64,000 nt of DNA, taken from Viscum album. Taxonomy: Eukaryota; Streptophyta; Magnoliopsida; Santalales; Viscaceae. The stretch covers positions 558,001-622,000 of the forward strand of contig CAUJRU010000136.1 in NCBI GenBank assembly GCA_963277665.1. Reading direction: 5' to 3'. Shown piece by piece: positions 1 to 11,045 of this stretch (its first letter is position 1; every line of letters starts with the position of its first letter). A program made the position numbers and the translations under genes. The notes below the pieces were generated by a model. That model made no database searches. It was not told the origin of the DNA and saw nothing but the letters and a program-made list of their open reading frames with translations.

Positions 1-949
1 ACCCATCAGAGAGCAGGGCTCAGTGGAGAGCATGGGACGTCTCTACATTTAGGAGATTGTACGGCTTCATGGTGTGCCATAATCTATCATATTCGATCGA
101 GATGCTCTCTTTACATCCCGGCTTTAGAAGGGGTTGAAGGAGGCATTCAAGACGCAGCTACGTCTTAGCACAGCCTTTCACCCTCAGACGGATGGTCAGA
201 CGGAGAGGACCATTCAGACTCTCGAGGACATGCTCTGCACGTTTATCCTTGACTTTGGTCGCAGCTGGGAGAACCACCTACCCTTTTTGGAGTTTGCATA
301 CAACAACAGTTACCACTCCACCATCGGGATGGCACCATACAAGGCGATGTACGACCGACCTTGCAGATCTCCTTTGTGCTGGACAGACCCTGGGGAGTCA
401 GCACTTGTGGGACCGGAGATGGTCCAGGCCACGACAGAGAAGGTCCAGGTCATCCAAGAGTGGTTGAGGAGAGCTCAAAGCCGACATAAGTCTTATGCTG
501 ACAGGAGGCGGAGGCCACTAGAGTTCGAGGATGGCGACCACATCTTCTTGCGTGTCTCACCTCGACGTGGATTACAGAGATTTGGCCGAGGAGGCAAGTT
601 ATCTCCATGCTTCATCGGACCATTCCAGGTCCTCAACAGGATTGGCGAGGTGTCTTATCGCCTGGCTCTACCACCTCAGTTGCACTGGGTGCACGACGTC
701 TTCCACGTGTCTCAACTGAGGAGATACATGCACGACCCGACGCATATCATTGACCATGGGGAGCTTGACGTTGATGATGGGGCGACTCTTGCGGAGGTTC
801 CAGTGGAGATCGAGGATCGACAGGAGCGGGTCCTACATGGATGGTTGATACCTCTAGTGCGAATTAAATGGAAGCACGTGGACCTCCAGGAGAGCACTTG
901 GGAGCAGGAGGCTCAGATGCATGCTCAGTACCCTCATTTGTTTCCCTAG
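1..949 (+). pseudogene. Ty3/gypsy integrase, C-terminal part (family A, copy 1)
   Basis: This is the 3' end of a retrotransposon pol gene; the integrase inserts the cDNA copy into the host genome. Reading starts upstream of the window. In one frame the sequence shows EIVRLHGVP, then FDRDALFTSR (second catalytic Asp region), then STAFHPQTDGQTERTIQTLE and EFAYNNSYHSTIGMAPY, the classic order of the plant gypsy integrase core. It continues into the GPF and VHDVFHVSQLRRY C-terminal region and a chromodomain-like tail (LVRIKWKHV, STWEQEAQM, QYPHLF) that ends at the stop at 947-949. Two in-frame stops lie before about position 130 (after HGVP and after TSRL), so the copy is dead, but the last 270 codons are open. 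The tail type and the adjacent long LTR fit the Tekay/Del chromovirus clade; the clade is inferred, the family is clear. Confidence 0.93.
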
Positions 950-980
950 CTTATGATGTATCTTTACGGGGACGTAAATC

Positions 981-996
981 CCTGAGGTGGGAGTAA
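981..996 (+). promoter_or_regulatory. Polypurine tract of family-A copy 1
   Basis: The purine-rich stretch CCTGAGGTGGGAGTAA lies directly before the TGTAAAG start of the 3' LTR and would prime second-strand DNA synthesis. The same 16 bases occur next to the LTR of the minus-strand element at 10480-10495. Confidence 0.8.
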
Positions 997-1755
997 TGTA
1001 AAGACCCGTAAAATTCAAGGAAAATTTTTTCTTAATTTTTTTTTGGGATTTTACAAGAACGCAGTTTCTGACGGCACTTGATTCTGAGGCCCGGTGTGCC
1101 CAGAATTTCAATACGATGTTTAGCTCGGGTATGTTCAGTGAACGAACGAGCAGGATTTTCTATCTTTTTAACCGGTGCTCGGAATCAAATTCTGAGGGCA
1201 CCGATGGAACCGTAGCACCGGTAATTTCTTAGGAACGCTATTTACGAAGTTGCGTTTTCACGAGAGAATATGATAAAAATTGTGGAAGTTTAATTTATAA
1301 ATTAACTACAATTTTTATTTTTCTTTTAGTGGTTTAAGGATTTGGGTGGAAGCTGGGTAACTACCCAACCTCCCAAGAGAGGTTATGAGGGTGGTGGGGC
1401 CCACACGAACCCCACCCCTTCATATTCTTCAACCCCACTCAACTCATCATTAACTTTTGTTAACTTAAACATTAATAACTTATGTTATTAATTAAGTGAG
1501 TTAAGTGTGGTAATTTGAATTTTAAACTCTTGAAATTCAAATGTTATGTTATGTTAATAAAATAAGAGGTAAGCTTATTTTATTTTGGGGTTGGAACCTT
1601 TGTTACTTGAGAGGTTTGGGGAGAAAAGCTAAGGAAAGCTAGAGTTCTTCATCTTCTTCGACGAAGAACACGAAGAACAAGAAGAACGCATCGAACTCCG
1701 TCGAAGAACGCCGAGTCCTTGGAGACCGACTACGCGATGCCTTTTACCGCGACGG

Positions 1756-1830
1756 TTCTTCCGCGATGTCTTCTTCTGCGACGTCTTCTTCCGCGACGTC
1801 TATTTCCGCGACGTCTCTTCCCGCGATGAA
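1756..1830 (+). repeat. 15-bp tandem repeat inside the family-A LTR
   Basis: There are five consecutive 15-base units of the form TTCTTCCGCGACGTC with a few changes (1756, 1771, 1786, 1801, 1816). The period is a multiple of three, so one frame encodes a repeating Ser-Ser-Ala-Thr/Met string. I did not find the same array in the LTRs at 7193-16362. Confidence 0.85.
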
Positions 1831-2414
1831 TCCTCGTTCGCTGAACCTCCGTTCAAGCTCGCACGAAGTTGGGGTTTATTTAATTATTTTGTTCGTGTTT
1901 ACCACTTTGTCGTTCTTCGTGAATATACGACCAAATGATTTCGATTAACGAGAGGGGGCCAGACCGCACAAACACGGCTGACCCTCCTCCCTTATCCTTG
2001 TTTTGTTTCTAATTTTTTGGAACAGGAATGGCGGGGTGCCGACGCACCTCCCGGGATCGTGCGGTAAGAAATGCGCGGCGCCGTCACGCCGCGCCGTGAA
2101 ATCATACAATGACGCGACGCCGTCGCACCGCGTCGGTGAAACCCAAAAATACCGCGACCGGAGTGGGGTCACGGCGGAGGGGCGCAGTGCCGTCACACCG
2201 CGCCAGACGAACCAGGCCACGGCGGAGCAGAGTGACCGGCGGCTGGTTCCGGGCCGCCAGTGTCGGCGAAGGAGGAAGGATCGGCCGTCGCCGGTCCTTG
2301 TTGGCAGAACCGGCCGGCCGGTGCGGGCCGGCCGGACAAAGGGAAAACTGGGGGATTCAATTCCCCCGGCTGGCAAAGCGAGCGGCCAAATTAATGGGGC
2401 CGCGGTTATAGGGA

Positions 2415-2451
2415 AACTGGGGGAGGGGGGGCTGTGCCCCCCCCCCCCCCC
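2415..2451. repeat. G-run followed by a 15-base C-run
   Basis: Runs of G (5 and 7, separated by an A) at about 2419-2431 are followed by 15 consecutive C at 2437-2451. The strands could fold as a short hairpin or as a G-rich four-stranded structure. The run is also a likely place for assembly length errors. Confidence 0.7.
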
Positions 2452-3302
2452 ACCGCGAGCCGGAACGGCTCAACCGTTTGGCCGAGCCAGCTGGCGCCGC
2501 GTGCCAGCACGCCGGGTCGCCGGCCGGGCCGGGTCATGCCCAGTCGGGCCGGGATGGCCGCGCCGAGCCGGGCCGGGCTGGCCCGGACCCGGGTCGGGTC
2601 GACCCTGTTCGGGCCGACCGGGGGGTCTCGGGCCGGGTCGGTCCGGGCCCGAAACGCCCGTTTTCAGACCATCTTTGGTCTTTTGCCCATAACATGGGCT
2701 ACAGACCTCCGATCGACGCACCGTCAGTTGAGATGAAATCCTTGGATCGAGACGGTCGGTTCGGTATATCACACTCAAGGTTTCGGAATACTTTGGGTTC
2801 GGCCGGGTTCGTTCGTACACGAAACCAACTACGCCCTCGGAGCAGAAACACTCATATCTTAAGCCCCAGACGTCTGATTGACGTTCCGTAGACTTTGTTG
2901 AATTATTCTAAGTGAGATGGATCTTTTGGCTTACTCCGCCCGAGGTTTGAATGTAGGTGGAGTACGATCGGTTTGGTTTTTCCTTAAAAACCAACCAGGC
3001 CCCTGGAACGAAAAGGCCAATAACTCTCAGACCGGGCGTCCGATTGAGGTGCCGTCTGCGACGTTGAGTTCCTGTTGACGATACAGAACTTTTGGATACA
3101 TCATCTCTGGACTATGTGTCAGTTGATGTATCAGCCTCTCAGCTCGTGGAGCGGACCCTCCCGAACGAACTTGCTGTGTGCGGGAACCATAGAGCTGGCT
3201 GCGTTTGCGACTACTGCTACTTCGACGACTGTACAGAGATCCTCAGTGGATTCGACAGCGAAGACTACAGCACTCAGCAATCCTTTGTGGATTAGTGCTA
3301 CC

Positions 3303-3490
3303 GATCATGTGTGGGTCCGATCCTGTGTGGGTCAGCGCTCAGCGGTTCTGTGAGGGCCAGCACCTACAGATCCTGTGTGGGTCCGATCCTGTGTGGGTCT
3401 TTGCGGGGGTTAGTTACCTATAGATCATTTGTGGTTCAGATCTTTTGTGGGTCATTGTGGGTGTTAGTACCTATCGATCCTTTGTGGGTC
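3303..3490 (+). repeat. Imperfect minisatellite in family-A LTR (GATCCTGTGTGGGTCC type)
   Basis: At least six degenerate copies of a roughly 16-base unit (GATCCTGTGTGGGTCC and variants) occur in two groups, with a repeated spacer resembling TTAGTACCTAT. Related TTTCCTGTGTGGATT words continue irregularly to about 3780. At the equivalent LTR position the minus-strand element carries a different repeat (see 8060-8330). Confidence 0.75.
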
Positions 3491-4317
3491 CGATGGCTTA
3501 GATGAATCAGTGGTAATATACGGTCATTTTTATCATCTTACAAAGAAGTATTCCAGTGTGAGCTGAATCCTGTTTTACTTTCCTATGTGGATTGTGTTGT
3601 GCTATCCTGTGTGGATTTACGTTTTTCTTTCCTGTGTGGACTGGGATGTACTTGGGCTCAGATGTTGGAGCTGAACGATAATTGATGACTTAGGTATATG
3701 TATGGGCATATAACTAAGAAGTGCCGGATGTTACTTCGTGTTTGTATCTTTCCTTTGTGGATTATCCTTTGTGGATTTAGGGAGACCTTCAGGGGTCTCG
3801 GGGTCCCTACTGAGTAGCTTATACTCACTCCTACACGGGCTATGCCCGCACTACGTTGTGTTGGTTGTAGACGACGGACAACGCTGATCGTGGTTGAGGC
3901 TTGCGGAAAACGACGGTGCCTGGAGGTGGACCACTGGACGGGACGTACTCGGAGTGGTCGGCTAGACCCAAGGAGCAGAGGAGTCTATCTGTACTCACCC
4001 TTCAGGTAGGATTTCTAGTGGACAGCTCGGCGTTGCGGCTTTACTTTACAGTTGCTGTTTTCCCTTTCCAGTTGTACTTTACTTTCAGTTTGGGTTTGTA
4101 TACTGGCCCACTTACTTTCCGCACTTACTGTTGTACCAGCTTTTACTTAGTGTTTACTTCTTCTTCTTTCTTGCTCTTTGGTGTTTTTTTACTTTACAAA
4201 GGCAATGCCTTCCCTTTTTATCGGGAATTTACACCTTGGTGCTTGTCGCCAGCCCCTGGCCTATAGAAGGCGGGCTTGGGGTAGTCACGACACGGGCCCT
4301 GAGGACGGGTCGTGACA

Positions 4318-5230
4318 ATTTATGTAATATATTTTATAAAATTTGAAAATTTATTTTTTGTTAAAAATTTAGTAAATTTAAATATTCAAAAGTTGAAATT
4401 TTAATATTGGAACTTTTAATTACAAGTGTGGAAATATCTGGGGATCCACAAAACATGATGTTTATTGAACATTATCCCCCAAAAATAATTTTCACTCTAT
4501 TTTATATATTTTTTCAATTGGGATGTACCAATAATTTTTTTTTGAAAAATTTCAATTAGAAATAATTTCCATAGAACATGGTAACACATAAAAGAGTTAT
4601 TTTAATTAAATAGACCAATGTGAAGAGAATTTAATGGAATTTATGGAAATGTTCACTAGAAAATATTTTCTCACACTAACCTAAATTATTTAAGGGGTTT
4701 TTATATATATTTATACATAAAATGATAGAAAAGAATGTTTTTTGATGTATACCAACATAGCGGAAGCAAATTACTCATTAAAATTGAATGTTCATGAGAA
4801 AAATTACCCAGCTACTAATTTAGATATGGGAGCAATGGTTTTTTACTTAAAGGTATTGTTAAATTATCATTATCTTGAATGGTTTGATATATATATATAT
4901 ATATTGATAAAAAATATTAAATTACATATTCACAATGAAATATGTAAATATGAACCAAAGGAGACTGTTTGGGAAGATTAATGATTATGACTTCTCATTA
5001 TATTTCCTCCCTATTAATTTAAACATGGACCATAAAGCTTTATGTTAGAAGGACCATTTTTTATTTTCGAAGATGAGGATTGAAAGAGAGAAAATATTTA
5101 TGGAATAAAAAATATGGATCATTAATTTGTTATATGATTTGATTAATAAAATAATTTTCATATGAATTTTCTTCCATTTATTTATATTTCAATTAAATAT
5201 TTACAAAAGGGGGGTTCGGAGGTTCATAAA
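4318..5230 (+). pseudogene. Decayed Ty3/gypsy pol with RNase H remnant (ancient unit O)
   Basis: This AT-rich, heavily mutated sequence contains an RNase H domain remnant at 4742-4981. RNase H removes the RNA strand of the RNA:DNA hybrid. The frame reads VHEKNYP, then NLDMGAMVF.LK and HYL, followed by IKNIK and ETVWED at the spacing of the conserved RNase H sequence of plant gypsy elements. The first part of the pol gene is cut off by the family-A LTR ending at 4317. Between 4981 and 5205 I see no clear integrase, so most of it has been deleted or eroded. This is the left-most visible unit of the old plus-strand array. Confidence 0.8.
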
Positions 5231-5234
5231 ATGC
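5205..5234 (+). promoter_or_regulatory. Polypurine-tract-like site before LTR1
   Basis: AAAAGGGGGGTTCGGAGG follows a decayed ATTTC-rich leader, the same arrangement seen before LTR2 (about 35640-35662) and LTR3 (41169-41198). It marks the likely 3' end of unit O. Confidence 0.5.
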
Positions 5235-7192
5235 AATGTAATGTTCACAAATTCAAATATGTTAGTTATATAATGATCAAGAATAAAAACCAAGAATATA
5301 TTTATTAAATACCTTAATAAAATAATTTTTTATTCCAACACACATATATTTTATAATATAGTTCTCTATAATTGTTTTTCCTAAATATCATGCATTACAT
5401 GATTTACCAAAATGATATAAAACTAATATATTACTGATTAATGTGACAGTTATTTCATAAAAGTTGGAGTAGGGTTTATGAATAAGAATAAAAAATTGAT
5501 GAAATTATTATAGTTTACAAATTTATAAAATGAAATCATTTTTTGTCCCCTATTATATATATAAATTAAAATCATTTCAAAATGAAGGAGATGTTTTTTG
5601 ATGAACTTCTATTCTTTCGCACAGTTTTTCATTATCTTAATAAATTAAATTCAACAATATTGGTGAATGATAATAAACTAATTCATATTTATATATTAAA
5701 TAATTATTTTTAACAATTATCTTATTTTTTCAATTGTCACGTGATATGAAAAAATATAGTTTTATTCTTAAAATATTTTATTTTCTAAAAAATTCATAAT
5801 AACGTATATTACAAAATAATTTTCAAATGAATTAATTTCTCTAATAGAAATTAAATCATGATAAAAAGAGTATATTTCTAAAATCCAAGAGATCAATTTT
5901 TTTAAATAAACTCTTTACATATTTCATCAATTTCATAAGTAAACATAGAAAATTTTCATCATCTTATAAGGGTAAGTGGGTAAAATTTGGTTTCAATTTT
6001 TGGATAAGGAATTAAAAATTGTCTAATAGATAAAATTATCCTATTGGATTAGGGAATATAAAAAAAATCAATCATATCTATCAAATATTGTCATTTAGTT
6101 CCAAATTTCATTGATTTGGACCTCTAATTTAATTCAAGGAAAGAATAAATATGAAATGCCACTCTCTTGAATTTGTTAGCTATATAATTGTCACATTTGA
6201 ATGAAAGTATTATTTATTTATTCAAGAGTTTTATTTTAAATATAAATTATTTATTTGTAACTTAAAAATATATTTCAAATTTTTAGTAATAAAATAATTT
6301 CTTTTAATGATTACAAAACCCCTAAAATTTATTTATCCCTTTAATAGAGAAATACAAATATTATTTAGCAAATATTAAATGTTAATCACATTAAGTGAAT
6401 TATTAGGTTCTATTATTTTTGCACATAAATATTTAATATTAGGGATTTTTTGAAATAATATATTATAATTTTATATTTCAAATGGTTTATATAGCATAAA
6501 ATTAATTTTATTATTCCAAAAATATCAGAAACGATATTTTATTATAAATGATATTTTATTTTATGATTTAAAACATATAAAAATACCATATTCACAAAAT
6601 ATAGTTGAATATGGTTGAACATATATTCTTTATGATTATATTATACATTTTTTGGTACCATTTTTAACCCTTTAAACTTTCAATAATTGTTACCGTGTCT
6701 AAAGTAAAAAATGGTTCATGAAAATGTTAATAAAAAAGAAAAGTATTCAAACAACTCCAAAACCTATATAAATTTTATTTGATTATCTTGTTTAAAATAT
6801 ATAATTTTTTCAACTAATTCGATCCATATATGTTTATTTTTATTAAGAATGAATCATTATAATTAAATAATAATGGAAATTCCAACAGTATCTTATCCTT
6901 AATTTGTAAATGGACAGTCTTCCTTTCTATTCATTACACCAATTTGAACCATATAGCTCAATAAAAAACCTAAAAAATGAATTATTTAAGTAAATATTAA
7001 TGTTATATATGTTATTTATCATAAATGGGACAATCATGGGATCCTTAAGAGGACATCAAAATGAGTTCATTCAATAAAGTGTTAATTGCATGAACTAGTT
7101 AGTAATTTTTTTACATCTTCTCCGACCTCTTTTAAATAAATGGTATTTATTTTTTTTAAATATATTTTCTATATTTAATAATTTTATTATTA
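5235..7192 (+). mobile_element. LTR1 of the ancient array, first part
   Basis: This stretch has no coding signal. Its middle resembles two other places in the window on the same strand. The block starting at 5882 (AATCCAAGAGATCAA) lines up with 36211 (GAATCTAGAGGATCAA) and with about 51420, each followed at similar spacing by a GGTAA/GGGTAA-rich block and AAATTTGG. The rest is eroded and AT-rich. The sequence is interrupted at 7192 by the family-A element and resumes at 16363. The start is estimated from the purine tract; the exact edge is uncertain. Confidence 0.55.
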
Positions 7193-7807
7193 TGTCACGA
7201 CCCGTCCTTGGGGCCCGTGTCATGACTACCTCAATCCCGCCTTCCATAGGCCAGGGGCTGGCGACTAGTACCAAAGGCGTAAATCCAGATAACTAGGAAG
7301 GCATTGCCTTTATAATGTAAACAAAAAACCATAGAGTTCAAGAGGAAGAAAACACTAAGTACAACAGTAACAAAAGTACTAAAAGTACAAAGGGGCCAGA
7401 AATACAATCCCAACATATAGGTATAACTACAACTGAAAGTAAAGTACAACAGAAAAGACAAGCAGCTGGAAGATGACACGCAATTCCTTGTTCGTCCACC
7501 ACGGATCCTACCTGAAGGGTAGGTACAAATTCCCTCCTCAGCACTCCACGTCCGATCGTCCATCCGTCTGTCCCCTCTGGGAACCGACTCGTCATGAAGT
7601 CCACCTTCGGATACTGACTCGTTGTGAGGTCCACCTCAGGGTACCGTCCAGTCCTTGAACACTCGGCCTCTGTCAGCGCTTCCCGTCGTCTGCATCCAAC
7701 ACAATGAGGTGCGGGCATAACCCGTGCAGGGGTGAGTATACGATACTCAGTAGGGACCCCGAGACCCTCAAGGTCTTACTAAATACAACATGGATAACCA
7801 CGAGAAG

Positions 7808-8000
7808 GATCTCAATAGATAACCCTTACTTAGGTATAAGCCCATACTTATACCTAAGTTATCATGTAACCCATCTCAACCATGAGGAAACACAAAGGCG
7901 ATGAAATCAACAGATAACCACTACCTAGGTATATACCCATAAATATACCTAAGTTATCAAGTGACCCATCTCAATCATGAGGTAAACACAAAGGTCATAG
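7808..8000. repeat. Two-copy tandem block with 13-bp hairpin
   Basis: A unit of about 95 bases occurs twice in tandem, each copy containing AACC..TTA, a stem-loop and ACCCATCTCAA.CATGAGG. In the first copy, ACTTAGGTATAAG (7828-7840) and its perfect complement (7847-7859) flank a 6-base loop; the second copy's stem is imperfect. The same doubled block is in the partner LTR at about 13572-13760. The left LTR has a single copy near 3685-3735. Confidence 0.8.
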
Positions 8001-8059
8001 ACTCAGCTCAAACCAGGATTTTCATTATCGAAACCGTAACTATTGAAGAGCTCCGTCTC

Positions 8060-8330
8060 TAACGAGTACAGTGATCCTGTCACGACTCCGAGGCACTCCT
8101 CGCTAACCTTAGACGGCTGAGGTACTCCTCCTGTCGAGTACCGCGGGTCTGCTGCCAACTATATGGTGCACCGTCCGCTGATGGTCTGCCGCCAAATACC
8201 GGGCGCTCTCCCTAATAGCCTACAGAGGCACTCCTCCTGTCGAGTACTGCGGGTCTGCGGCCAACTACCGGGCGCTCGGTCTACCGTGGGTCTGTCTCCA
8301 AATACAGGGCGCTCCGTCCACTATGCTAGT
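8060..8330. repeat. Degenerate repeat array in family-A LTR
   Basis: Repeated words GTCGAGTACCGCGGGTCTGC, GCCAACTACCGGGCGCTC and CTCCTCCTGTCGAGTA occur in several shuffled copies. An equivalent array lies at about 13850-14080 in the other LTR. The left LTR has an unrelated array in this place. Confidence 0.7.
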
Positions 8331-10479
8331 CGACTCACTCCAAGTCGAGTCGGTCAGGCAGTCGTCATGTCTCAGCCGGCTACACGGTCTCCGTACTCCG
8401 TACGCTCGTCTCCGGGAGGGTCCTCTCCAAAAGATACAGGTCGATACTCCAAGTATCACAATTTTCCACAAAGAAGTATTGCAAAGGACCGCCTCGTCAT
8501 AGGGGTCTCAACGCAATAGATGGCGCGTCAATCGGACGCCCTGTCTGTTAGTTATTAGCCTTTTCATCACATGGGCCCAGTTTGTTTCGTGTGCGAACCA
8601 ACCTGGCCGTATCTCAACTATACCCAAAACTTAGGCAAAGTATTTTAAAAGGTACTTCTCAGCAAGAGGAATCCAACAAAGTCGACGACACGTCAATCGG
8701 ACGTCCAATGATCATGTTATATGCGTTTCCGCTCAGAGGGCCCGGTTGGTTTCGGGTTCGAACCAACCCGACCATACCCCAAGTTCTCCGAAACCTTGGG
8801 TGTAATATACCGAAACGACCGTCTCAATCCAAGAATCTCATCAAAACTAACACTGTGTCGATTGGAGGTCCATAGCCCATGTTATGGGCAAAAGACCGAA
8901 AGTTGTCCGAAAATAAGGGGGTCTGGGCCCGGTCTGACCCGGCCCAACCCCCTGGGTCGGCCCGAACCGTGTCGACCTGACCTGGGTCCGACCCGGCTGG
9001 CCGCGGCCCGGCCCGGCCCGGCTTGGTGGCACGCTGGCTCGGCCAGCAGCCACGCATGGGGGGACGCGGTCCCCCCTTCTCTTGCGCTCCACAGACGAGG
9101 CACCCGCCGCTTCCCCCACCGGATCCCACGCGAACACGGGATCCTGGTTGTCTGCCGCCGCAGGTGAAGCTGCGGTGGTTCCTCCTGGCGGCGCGCCGGG
9201 ACGCCGCTGCCTCCGGGCGGCCGTTTTGTTAGTTTTCTTCACCTACGGTCCTCCCGGGACCTGCCCTTCACTGTGAAGTCTTCAAAATGCCTCTATGGAC
9301 CATTCCTTAATCACCCGTTGATCCACACGTCAGAAAAACAATCTGCTGAGTTTTCGAATCGCCTCTGCAGCCCTGACTGCAGCCACAGTTTCGTTCGACC
9401 TCAACGGCGCAGCGCGACGGCGCCACGCTTCTTTGCCGTGTTCCTTCCTAATTCAGCGCGGTGTCGTTGCACCATGTCGTCTTCGTTCGAGTCGCAACAA
9501 AAACAACATCGAAGGGGGAGGAGGGTCGGCCGTGTTCGTGCGGTCCGACCTCCTCCCATTATTACGATAACAGGCAGCCCAAATAGAAGTCAATGAACGA
9601 AAAAGAATTATTCACGAACAATACCAAAACCCTACCTCGAATAAGTCATCAAACGAGGTTTATCACAAAAGGGATGTCGCGGAAGACAACGTCATGGAAG
9701 GAGGATCGTCGGCATTGTGGTAGACGGCGTCACGTCGTCAATCTCCGAGGATTCAGTGTTATTCGTCATCTTTCGTCGAAGGCCGGCGTTCTTTGTCGTT
9801 CTTCGCATTCTTCAATGAGGAAAAACGTTCCTCAAGTCTAGAGTAAATTCTACCCATACCTTCTCGCACAACCAATTACCCCCCAATGAAATAAGTCTTT
9901 GTCTTATTTTATTAACACACACAAGCCATCTTTAATTTGAAAACTCAAATTTAATTCACAAATTAATTCACACGCGTTGACCCATTAAAGAGGCGTTTTA
10001 AAAGGCATGTAATTAAAAAGGGGGGAGTTGCAAATTAATTTCTAGGAGGGTTCAAAAGGAGGTGTTGAGGAAATTAAAGGAGGTGGGGGCTCGTACGAGC
10101 CCCACCCCAACTTTCAATCATCCTCCCCTTCCACACACTTAACCCAATGGTAAAGAAAAAAAATTGTGAATCAATTTTATTTTTTTTCCTCCCATATTTT
10201 TAACATCTCCTCCCAAGAAAACGCAACTCCAGGAAGGGACATCCTAAGAAAAAAACGGCGCTGCGGTTTTATCGGTGCTCTCAGATTTCGATTCCGAGCA
10301 CCCGTTCAAAAGTTAGGAAAACTCGCTCGTTCGTTCACTGAACGTACCCAAGTTAAACATCGGAAATTGATTTTGGGCACACCGGGCCTCGGAATCAGGT
10401 GCTGTCAGAAACTTCATATTTGTAAAATTCCAAATAAAATTAAGAAAAAAATTTCCCTTGAAATTTACGGGTCTTGACA

Positions 10480-10495
10480 TTACTCCCACCTCAGG
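10480..10495 (-). promoter_or_regulatory. Polypurine tract (minus strand)
   Basis: Reads CCTGAGGTGGGAGTAA on the minus strand, identical to the tract at 981-996, and abuts the 3' LTR. Confidence 0.8.
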
Positions 10496-10526
10496 GCTTT
10501 ACATCCCTGTAAAGCTACATCACAAA

Positions 10527-11045
10527 CTAGGGGAAAAAATGAGGGTACTGAGCACGCATCTGTGCCTCCCGCTCCCAAGTGCGCTCTTGGAGGTCCCTGT
10601 GCCGCATCTGATGCGAACTAGAGGAATCGACCGCCCACATAGGACCGCTCATGTTGATCCTCGATCTCCACCGGGACCTCCACAAAAGTCACCCCATCGT
10701 CAAAGTCCACCTCCCAGTGGTCGATGATATGCATCAGGTCAAGAATGTATCTCCTCAGTTGAGATACGTGGAAGTCATCGTGCACCTGGTGCAACTGAGG
10801 TGGATTGGTCAAGAGGTAAACCACCTCGCCTACCCCATTACGGACCAAGAAGGGTCCGATGAAGCACGAAGATAACTTTCCTCTCAGCCAAGACTCTGTA
10901 ATCCATGTCAAGGTGAGACCCGTAGGAAGACGTGGTCGCCATCCTCGAACTCTAGTGGTCTCTGCCTCTTGTCAGCATAAGCCTTTTGTTGGCTCTATGT
11001 TTTCCTCATCCACTCCTGGATGACTTGGACCTTCTCTGGTCCTAC
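10527..11045 (-). pseudogene. Integrase C-terminus with chromodomain-like tail, family A
   Basis: Only the last part of integrase remains. On the minus strand the frame shows GPEKVQVIQEW near the junction at about 11040, then RPLEFEDGDHVFLRVSP, then QVHDDFHVSQLRRY, VEVPVEIEDQ and a tail ending ERTWERE...QYPHFFP before the stop at 10527-10529. Small frameshifts break the frame, for example around 10900-10980. The catalytic core, with its D,D-35-E residues, is missing. The longest undamaged piece is 10618-10911. The sequence closely matches the 1-949 copy. Confidence 0.88.

Larger units (their letters stand above)
997..4317 (+). mobile_element. 3' LTR of family-A Ty3/gypsy element (3321 bp)
   Basis: This LTR begins TGTAAAGACCCG right after the purine tract and ends GGTCGTGACA at 4317, so it has TG...CA termini. 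The same termini occur, inverted, at 7193-10479 and 12952-16362. Inside are an AT-rich first part, a GC-rich CpG-containing centre (about 1950-2700), variable tandem repeats (about 3300-3490) and a block with short pyrimidine-rich text up to the end. Overlapping open frames in the GC-rich part (for example 2003-2692) are by-products of base composition. The 5' partner LTR and most of the element lie left of the window. Sequence after 4317 belongs to an older element into which this copy inserted. Confidence 0.9.
7193..10479 (-). repeat. 3' LTR of the 7193-16362 element (3287 bp)
   Basis: On the minus strand it starts TGTCAAGACCC at 10479, directly after the purine tract, and ends ...GGGTCGTGACA at 7193. 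It contains a duplicated block with a hairpin (7808-8000), a repeat array (8060-8330), a GC-rich centre (about 8900-9240) and an AT-rich outer part. It is about 120 bp shorter than its partner; a GC-rich stretch around 14990-15120 of the 5' LTR has no equivalent here. Confidence 0.9.

Noticed and set aside
2003..2891. Open frames of 100-229 codons in the left LTR
   Set aside because: Same reason: GC-rich LTR composition; frames not kept in the other family-A LTRs.
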